NCBI GenBank assembly: GCA_020850025.1
Contig: JADZFI010000283.1
Coordinates: 1-10,752 of the forward strand
DNA: 10,752 nt
Direction of reading: 5' to 3'
Origin: Saprospiraceae bacterium
GTDB taxonomy: Bacteria; Bacteroidota; Bacteroidia; Chitinophagales; Saprospiraceae
The position numbers and the translations under genes were made by a program. Of the stretch, positions 6,301-10,752 are shown piece by piece (positions within the stretch are counted from its first letter, which is position 1; every line of letters begins with the position of its first letter). The notes below the pieces were generated by a model. It saw nothing but the letters and a program-made list of their open reading frames with translations, made no database searches and had not been told where the DNA came from.

Positions 6301-9288
6301 ACGGTGCTGGGCCTTCGGTATGCCAGCAAATGCTTCCACGATCCGGAAGTATTCAACTATTTCATTGTCAATCCAAACGGCTACACAAGCGGCAGTCCGG
6401 AACTTGAGTTGTTTACTCAGAGCAATACTGTTTTTCTGCCGTCAGATGACCTTCAGGTAGACTTTTTCCTGAGGAACAATGCCAGTGTTACGGCGCCCAA
6501 TACCTGGCTGAGCATTGAAACCGACGGCAATCTGGCGGGCTTGCAATTGTTGCTAATGCCATCGCAGACGCCGGTGCCACAAATTGGCGGTGTTTATCAA
6601 CTTGGAGATTTGCTGAGCTTCGGACAGCCGGCCTTCCGTCTGGTCGGGCGCAACCTGAGTTGTCGGCCGGCAACGCTCACCATCCGTTTCGGCTGGGATT
6701 GCGATCCGGTGTTCAATGCCAACAACGACGCCTGTGGTTCTTTTGTTAAGACCATAGCATTGCGGCCGCAGCCGCCGGAACTGGAACTGGTGATCATCAA
6801 CCAGCCGGAAGATATTCCGATGTGCTCTCCCTCCGCCTTTTTTGAATTTGAGGTACTAAACGCCAACGACGGCACAGCCTTTAACATCCGGCCAAGCATC
6901 AAATTGCCGCCGGGCATACGTATTCAACCCGGGAGCACCCAACTTTCCTATCCGGCCGGCGGCGCTTTTGTGAACATGCCGGATCCGGTGCTGCTGCCAG
7001 GCAATGTTTGGCAATTCGACCCCGAAGCTGCCTCCAATACACTGGCGCAAAACGGCCTCATCACCGCCGACCAGAGTCCGCTGAACGCCCTGCGCATCCG
7101 CTTCAGGGTATTGGCGGAATGTGGCGCAGTGGCCAATGCCCAGCCCGTTTACGGAGCGGAGTCGGTTCAGGCTTGTGGCATCAACTCCAATATCTTGCGC
7201 AAACCCGGCGAACCCATCGGTATTGAAGGCGTGGAACCCGGCGCCACGGCCAACTCCAACCTGCAATTTGCCACTCAGCCCGGACTGATCAGTTGCGATG
7301 ATCCGGAGAGGCTCACGGCCACCATTGCACTCAACGGCAGCCCGATGAGCGGCGATAGTATTTATATTCTTTTGCCGGAGGGAACCTCCTATGTTCCAGG
7401 CTCCTATTCAGCCGGCCTGAATGCGCCCGCCGGTCCGCCGGTAGTATCCGGACAGCAATTGCAACTTCCACTGCCTGTGACCCTCGGGGCCGGCAGCGTG
7501 CTTACATTTGGTTTTGACATTCAATACCTTGATCCGGGCAGTTGTGCGGATAAATTTGTGATCCTGCAAACCCGTGAAAAAACGGAAGTCTTCTGCCCTT
7601 CCAGTAACCAACTTTGCGATATCTATGTGGCAACAGGAGAAGCGCTGTTAAACCTGAACCCGCAAAATCCGGAGCTTCAGTTCAGCAATTTCCAGCTGAA
7701 CCAACAAGGCAACCAGGCTACTTTTACGGCGGTGGTTGAAAACGCCGGTGTTACCACCGCTACCAATCCGTTGGTGCAGATCTATCAGGATTTGAACGGA
7801 AACGGACAGGTAGACCCCGGAGAGCCGAAAATCACGGAACTTACGGTAAACGGCGCCCTGGCGCCCGGCGCGGTAGCGGCTGTTTCGGGGAGTCTTGGCA
7901 ACCTGCCGGCATCGGCATTTTGCAGTTTGCTGGCCCTTATTCCTGCCGACCCGAACTGTGCCTGCGCTGACCAGGTATTCCCGCTCAATGGCAATCAGGT
8001 GGTGACGCAGGGAATCGGTTTGTGTACCCTGCAGGACGTTAATGTGGGCACTCCTGAAACGGCAGGCAGCACCTATACCTGGCTGACACCCAATGGATTG
8101 AGTTGTACAAGTTGTGCCAATGCCGTGTACACCCCTGGGCCGGAAGTTACGCCTGGCGAACTTGTTACCCTGATTTTGGAAGAAAAAGCCGGCAGCTGCA
8201 CCATTGAGCGCCGGTTTGAGATTCAGTTTGGCGGCGATTTCGGCATTGAAACCCAAAATCTGAGCATTTGTGAAGGTGAACCGGCCACCCTGGAAGCCAC
8301 TCCCGGCGGCACGGCCTATAGCTGGACCGGGCCGGGCATTTCCAATGCCAACCAGCAAACGCAGGTGGTTCAGCCTCAGAATAGTGCCAACTACAGCGTT
8401 ACCGTTACTTTCTCCGGCGGTTGCACGGGCACAGGAACCGTGGCCGTAACCGTATTTCCGGCCGACCGAATTACCCTTCCTGACCTCACCACTTGCGAGG
8501 GTGTGCCGGTGCCGATACTCGGTCAGGTGACAGACGAGCCGGGCATTTATACGCTGGAACTGGTTCAGGCCAATGGCTGCGATAGCATCATTACTCAGGA
8601 GTTAGTAGTGGTTCCCTCCAATATTGAAGAAACGGAGGTTTTCTGCGAAGGCGGCTCAACGGAGGTATTCGATAGTGTGTTTACCACTTCAGGAAGGATT
8701 TGCAGAACGGAAACCCATCCGGTAACTGGCTGTGAAGTAACTACCTGTGTGAATGTTTTTGAACAAGCCAATCCCCAGGCGCCGGAGCAGGAAGAACCGC
8801 TTGTGATCAATGTGGGCGACAGCACCGTGATCAACACACCCGACAACTATGCTACTTATGAATGGATCCCGTTTGATCCCGAAGTATTGAATTGCAGCGA
8901 CTGCCCAGACCCAACCGCCTCGCCGGACACCTCCACCACTTTCATTCTGGTGGTGACCGATGGCAATGGTTGCCGGGATTCTGTTGAGTACCGCGTGCTG
9001 GTATGCGATGAAGAAAGGGTATTCATTCCCAACGCATTCACCCCTAACGGCGACGGCTCTAACGATCTGTTCAGGGTGGTGCCCAGTGAAGGCGCGGAGG
9101 TGATCCGCACGCTGCTGGTATTCAATCGCTGGGGGCAAAAAGTGTACGAAGGCTCCGGCAACAGCGCCCAATGGAACGGAAAAATCGGCGACGAGCCGGC
9201 TCCTTCCGATGTGTACGTCTGGATACTGGATTATGAATGTGGCGGAAAATCGGTCCGCGAAAGCGGGGATGTGACGTTGTTACGGTAG
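3358..9288 (+). CDS. Giant type IX-secreted surface protein with DUF11-like, Ig/PKD-like and CHU_C C-terminal domains
   Basis: The protein has 1976 residues from the ATG at 3358. The open frame extends back to a TTG at 3298, but the ATG places a clean signal peptide at the N-terminus (cleavage near LFA|Q, residue 19). DUF11-like beta-sandwich modules follow; clear ones begin at about 23 (FPAGITYLPGTVTG nearby), 1142 (KLPPGIRIQPGSTQL), 1302 (LPEGTSYVPGSYS) and 1437. A glycine-rich linker (610-622) divides the protein, followed by YRTNYGVQDNNDDR at 633-646. A calcium-loop-like DLNGNGQVDPGE lies at 1478-1489. The last quarter holds Ig/PKD-like and CEG...NGCDSI-type repeats (about 1550-1885). The C-terminus (about 1888-1976) is a gliding-motility-associated CHU_C domain (FIPNAFTPNGDGSNDLF, FNRWGQKVYE), a type B signal for type IX secretion. 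It is therefore probably a surface or released adhesin; ligand and true function are unknown. No transmembrane or catalytic motif is seen. Confidence 0.93.
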   Translation: MKQLSLALTLWCFATGLFAQNLVISTQNPDGLYVCGNDQITITLQNGAGPAATNLNTIINFPAGITYLPGTVTGATESNISNLNAPVFTLADLAGGGSASFTLSVTASCALVDAINNQQLFSNTIVATYAGGSVQSISNLYPVETGFVNISNISPPATTATKGDVIMRSITLKNTRTGPIQSLRFTDAHFPGISISLEGGINQTNVPTLFSAEVPGSFFASVGNGDNFLDFNEEITLVEKVTIEDCGIPTFTNQSLIIIGWGCNNSSCQQDSISGLITILPTTQNPNLSFEPIYAAPTSQCGGIPAVQEILIINNGELPAVNVLVNPYTLDTAIHAIDQNSFQWNNGSGWQSLSAINSLPTVLNSCNNPNYSLDVLVSVPEILPGDTVRLQFSTYYCEPVCGGLLPRMRVGYNYFKACPPNVPVGSRFDMFPDTAFLNVRAGTIYNLENCLQDGETYSLKYWVKSGRLIQDTGYLQVQFEIPLGFDWDPDCPFTLDGQSPLSSGIVNNGDGSSTVRMVFDLPFSQDSVSSDFCLRYHCEQNMPCESDVANVPPRGLDYTVFPPPTDCGGCRLKLNALSMVSVTPNDPINCAITYCDEFILVVDNQCDTTGGGGGGGGGIGGGNNSLVLDFDSYRTNYGVQDNNDDRKADNLNLANAPGVRRDRFLVGDTLRTELRAFVSEGTVTGLNFRLFLESWLSDFDTLDGDEYDIGAGKLLFANYDTTSFVGAQIRIKTAGGQQYVCPLDLPQIRSDQHSSQVAEPNSRPPQIVDVGSNMFHQFNIGLDTLVCLPQGFALSEGDSLIFTADFKFENNFTPLGANSPPLINFRNSICDTDKTYSWKLSNFCTEKALGQFSGYLESIDPNAHRIEPCAQSTEISPFRYNMRIARANMFPFEVRRLSTVTQYTYSLPTSVALVESRLNYLRLQDNVQLFGVTPITPGFGGDSLSLNLTPFFTDLLDEGYNFEISTRFDTTCGYDGTQFGRTVLGLRYASKCFHDPEVFNYFIVNPNGYTSGSPELELFTQSNTVFLPSDDLQVDFFLRNNASVTAPNTWLSIETDGNLAGLQLLLMPSQTPVPQIGGVYQLGDLLSFGQPAFRLVGRNLSCRPATLTIRFGWDCDPVFNANNDACGSFVKTIALRPQPPELELVIINQPEDIPMCSPSAFFEFEVLNANDGTAFNIRPSIKLPPGIRIQPGSTQLSYPAGGAFVNMPDPVLLPGNVWQFDPEAASNTLAQNGLITADQSPLNALRIRFRVLAECGAVANAQPVYGAESVQACGINSNILRKPGEPIGIEGVEPGATANSNLQFATQPGLISCDDPERLTATIALNGSPMSGDSIYILLPEGTSYVPGSYSAGLNAPAGPPVVSGQQLQLPLPVTLGAGSVLTFGFDIQYLDPGSCADKFVILQTREKTEVFCPSSNQLCDIYVATGEALLNLNPQNPELQFSNFQLNQQGNQATFTAVVENAGVTTATNPLVQIYQDLNGNGQVDPGEPKITELTVNGALAPGAVAAVSGSLGNLPASAFCSLLALIPADPNCACADQVFPLNGNQVVTQGIGLCTLQDVNVGTPETAGSTYTWLTPNGLSCTSCANAVYTPGPEVTPGELVTLILEEKAGSCTIERRFEIQFGGDFGIETQNLSICEGEPATLEATPGGTAYSWTGPGISNANQQTQVVQPQNSANYSVTVTFSGGCTGTGTVAVTVFPADRITLPDLTTCEGVPVPILGQVTDEPGIYTLELVQANGCDSIITQELVVVPSNIEETEVFCEGGSTEVFDSVFTTSGRICRTETHPVTGCEVTTCVNVFEQANPQAPEQEEPLVINVGDSTVINTPDNYATYEWIPFDPEVLNCSDCPDPTASPDTSTTFILVVTDGNGCRDSVEYRVLVCDEERVFIPNAFTPNGDGSNDLFRVVPSEGAEVIRTLLVFNRWGQKVYEGSGNSAQWNGKIGDEPAPSDVYVWILDYECGGKSVRESGDVTLLR
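5185..5223 (+). repeat. GGN codon tract encoding a poly-glycine linker
   Basis: Nine consecutive glycine codons, one Ile and three more Gly (residues 610-622) lie between two beta-rich halves of the giant protein. The mix of GGA, GGT and GGC codons makes a near-trinucleotide repeat. It reads as a flexible hinge and could vary in length in frame. Confidence 0.8.
9019..9285 (+). other. CHU_C / type B C-terminal sorting domain
   Basis: Residues 1888-1976 of the giant protein match the gliding-motility-associated C-terminal domain: VFIPNAFTPNGDGSND, then LLVFNRWGQKVYE, then W-N-G-K, then SDVYVWILDY, and a terminal GDVTLLR. In Bacteroidota this domain directs export through the type IX secretion system and, for type B, usually needs a PorP/SprF-family partner. 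No such partner gene is in this window. Confidence 0.93.
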
Positions 9289-9388
9289 ACGGTAGACGGC
9301 TTACGGTGGACGGCTTACGGCTTACGGTGGACGGGACTAAGCCGTAGGCCGTCTACCGTAAGCCGTAAGCCGTAAGCCGTCCACCGTA
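9281..9388. repeat. Inverted array of 7-bp units (ACGGNNN / CCGTNNN)
   Basis: ACGG recurs eight times at exact 7-bp spacing (9282, 9289, 9296, 9303, 9310, 9317, 9324, 9331). After a 7-nt centre (9335-9341, GACTAAG), its complement CCGT recurs seven times at the same spacing (9342 to 9384). The 3-bp spacers on the left are only TAG, CTT or TGG; those on the right are their complements plus one AGG. Bases 9302-9327 and 9363-9388 are a perfect 26-bp inverted repeat. The array can fold into a long imperfect hairpin with several registers. The giant gene's stop codon TAG (9286-9288) is the spacer of the first unit. It may act as a 3'-end structure or terminator, though no T-run follows, or be a dispersed palindromic repeat. 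Confidence 0.9.
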
Positions 9389-9407
9389 TTCTAAGGAGAT
9401 TCTAAGG
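9388..9407 (+). repeat. Short direct repeat ATTCTAAGG, 11-bp period
   Basis: ATTCTAAGG occurs at 9388-9396 and again at 9399-9407, one helical turn apart, between the 7-bp array and the promoter-like element of the barrel gene. It could be an operator pair for a dimeric regulator or a local duplication. Confidence 0.4.
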
Positions 9408-9428
9408 GGCTTATACACAGAAGGCCTG

Positions 9429-9436
9429 CACCTTTG
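9429..9436 (+). promoter_or_regulatory. Possible -7 promoter element for the outer-membrane barrel gene
   Basis: CACCTTTG followed by C differs by one base from the Bacteroidota -7 consensus TAnnTTTG. No good TTG lies about 20 nt upstream. A start near 9443 would leave a leader of about 25 nt before the ATG at 9468, a typical length. Confidence 0.4.
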
Positions 9437-9467
9437 CAGTGTTCATTCATAAAATCCTTCTGTGCTC

Positions 9468-10670
9468 ATGAAAAAAATATTTACCCTTCTCGCCTTTGTT
9501 GCATCTGCATTGATGCTTTCTCAAACCGCCAATGCTCAGGGCTGTGTGGCCATTCGTCCGATGGGCGGATGCTCCGGAACCTCTTCCAGCTCCATCCTGT
9601 TGGGCAAGGGCCAGTTTCAGGCCAGTGCCGGTTACCGTTATTTTCAATCATTTCGCCATTTCAAAAGTGATACTGAACAGAAAGAACGGCTTGAGAACCA
9701 TACTGAAGTGATCAACGACGCACATTCCCTGGACCTGGGCCTTTCTTATGGCATCAGTCACCGTTTGAGCGTTTCTGCCAACCTTCCATTGATCTATTAT
9801 GATCGCTCTTCCCTTTATGAGCACTACGGCAATTCCAAATCGACCAATCCCGAGCAGAAGCGCTTTCATACTGGCGCTCAGGGCATAGGCGATCTCCGCT
9901 TGTCTGCTTCCTTTTGGGTGCTGGATCCGGCCAAACACCACAAGCAAAATCTGGCGGTTGGGCTGGGCATCAAACTGCCTACCGGAAACTCAAACGTACA
10001 AGATGAATTCCACAAGCGTAAAAGCACCGATGGCAGCGACTCCATCATTGTTAAGGCCGTAGATCAATCCATCCAGTTGGGCGACGGTGGCGTGGGTATC
10101 AGCCTGGAAATGCAGGGATATGCACAGGTATTCGATCGTGGCGCACTGTATTTCAATGGATTCTACATGTCGAATCCGCGTGAAACCAACAATACCGTGA
10201 ACCGGGTGCTGAATGCGAATTCTACCAAAGTGGACTCCATCACTGCATTTCATTCCGTTGCCGATCAGTTTGTGGTGCGTTTGGGCTTGAACTATAGCCT
10301 GTTGCCTGCTCAGGGTATTGCCGTTGGTCTGGGTGTACGGGCAGAGGGTATTCCTGCCAAGGATCTTATTGGCGGCAGCGAAGGCTTCCGCCGGCCGGGC
10401 TTTATCATTTCCGTAGAACCGGGAGTGGCCTTCCAGCGCGGCAATTTTATTTTTTCAGCCAATGTGCCTTATGCCCTGTACCGCAAGCGCACCCGCAGCG
10501 TAGCTGATATTGCAGGCGGCAACGACGCCAACGGTATTCCAAGAAATGGCGATGCTGCTTTTGCCGATTACTCCGTCAATATTGGCGTGGCCTACCGCTT
10601 TGGCGGACATAAAATGAGCCATGAAAACATGAGTAAAATGCCCGTTTTTAATGATGTGAACAAGAAATAA
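9468..10670 (+). CDS. Outer-membrane beta-barrel protein of a conserved Bacteroidota family (transporter-like, function unknown)
   Basis: The protein has 400 residues from the ATG at 9468; an in-frame GTG two codons earlier is less likely because the ATG starts a standard signal peptide (MKKIFTLLAF..., cleavage near ANA|Q, residue 23). Alternating hydrophobic strands rich in Gly and aromatics, with no internal helical membrane segments, indicate an outer-membrane barrel. Motifs that look conserved include YRYFQSFRHF (about 56-65), DQSIQLGDGG (about 199-208), GGSEGFRRPGFIIS (about 302-315) and GDAAFADYSVNIGVAYRF (about 361-378). From memory these recur in Bacteroidota proteins often labelled 'transporter', resembling the phenol-degradation MetA-type barrels. 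Two cysteines (26, 35) near the mature N-terminus could pair. After the apparent last strand (F378) comes a 22-residue Met/His/Lys-rich tail. Substrate is unknown. It is probably a single-gene unit, with its own promoter-like element and terminator. Confidence 0.85.
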   Translation: MKKIFTLLAFVASALMLSQTANAQGCVAIRPMGGCSGTSSSSILLGKGQFQASAGYRYFQSFRHFKSDTEQKERLENHTEVINDAHSLDLGLSYGISHRLSVSANLPLIYYDRSSLYEHYGNSKSTNPEQKRFHTGAQGIGDLRLSASFWVLDPAKHHKQNLAVGLGIKLPTGNSNVQDEFHKRKSTDGSDSIIVKAVDQSIQLGDGGVGISLEMQGYAQVFDRGALYFNGFYMSNPRETNNTVNRVLNANSTKVDSITAFHSVADQFVVRLGLNYSLLPAQGIAVGLGVRAEGIPAKDLIGGSEGFRRPGFIISVEPGVAFQRGNFIFSANVPYALYRKRTRSVADIAGGNDANGIPRNGDAAFADYSVNIGVAYRFGGHKMSHENMSKMPVFNDVNKK

Positions 10671-10700
10671 ACACTTTCCGAGTTCATACAATGCAACCTG

Positions 10701-10734
10701 GCGTCCGGCGCAATATGTGCGCCGGGCGTTTTTT
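10701..10734 (+). terminator. Intrinsic terminator after the barrel gene
   Basis: CGTCCGGCGCA (10702-10712) pairs with TGCGCCGGGCG (10718-10728) in an 11-bp GC-rich stem with one G-U pair, and G10701 can add a further G-U. The loop is 5 nt (ATATG) and six Ts follow (10729-10734). It begins 30 nt after the stop codon at 10670. Confidence 0.9.
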
Positions 10735-10752
10735 ATTTGATAAGACGATGGA

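Noticed and set aside
7648..8358. Minus-strand open frame (236 codons) opposite the Ig-like region
   Set aside because: The region is antisense to repeats clearly coding on the plus strand; the product shows no family features.
9281..9388. CRISPR array
   Set aside because: Units are only 7 bp with 3-bp spacers, orientation flips at the centre, and no cas gene is nearby.
9468..10670. The barrel protein as a PorP/SprF-type partner for the CHU_C protein next door
   Set aside because: PorP/SprF proteins are shorter and begin with a characteristic QYMFNPL...NPAYAG region, which is absent here. The gene also has its own promoter-like element, and the inverted array lies between the two genes.
10735..10752. 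Possible start of another gene at the right edge (ATG near 10748)
   Set aside because: Only a few bases follow, so nothing can be supported.

Overview
This window looks like chromosomal DNA from a member of the Bacteroidota with moderately high GC. The evidence is a gliding-motility-associated (CHU_C, type IX secretion) C-terminal domain on a giant secreted protein, a ComEC of the Bacteroidota type with no metal-binding beta-lactamase motif, TAnnTTTG-type -7 promoter elements in place of sigma70 boxes, and no Shine-Dalgarno sequences before the main genes. A relative of the Saprospiria is my guess, from the style of the giant protein; it is not shown by the sequence.

Layout. Bases 1-3049 hold two minus-strand genes, transcribed leftwards and separated by 16 bp. 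The first is a ComEC/Rec2-type competence channel. The second is a membrane-anchored, ComEA-like protein with several helix-hairpin-helix units, which runs off the left edge. Together they form a probable DNA-uptake operon. Bases 3050-3357 are a divergent intergenic region with back-to-back promoter-like elements, a small hairpin with a T-run and a doubtful 32-codon ORF. Bases 3358-9288 encode one giant secreted protein of 1976 residues: signal peptide, DUF11-like and other beta-sandwich modules split by a poly-glycine linker, Ig/PKD-like repeats, and a CHU_C sorting domain. Its stop codon lies inside a striking inverted array of 7-bp units (9281-9388). Bases 9468-10670 encode a 400-residue outer-membrane beta-barrel protein of a conserved but poorly characterised Bacteroidota family, followed by a clear intrinsic terminator (10701-10734).

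How the genes fit together. comEC and the HhH gene plausibly cooperate in moving single-stranded DNA across the inner membrane. The giant protein should cross the outer membrane through the type IX system and act at the cell surface or in the medium, probably in adhesion. The barrel protein sits in the outer membrane, but nothing in the sequence ties it functionally to the giant protein. I see no CRISPR array, transposase, integrase, phage gene, tRNA or rRNA. Most of the window is ordinary Bacteroidota content; the 7-bp inverted array is the most unusual element.
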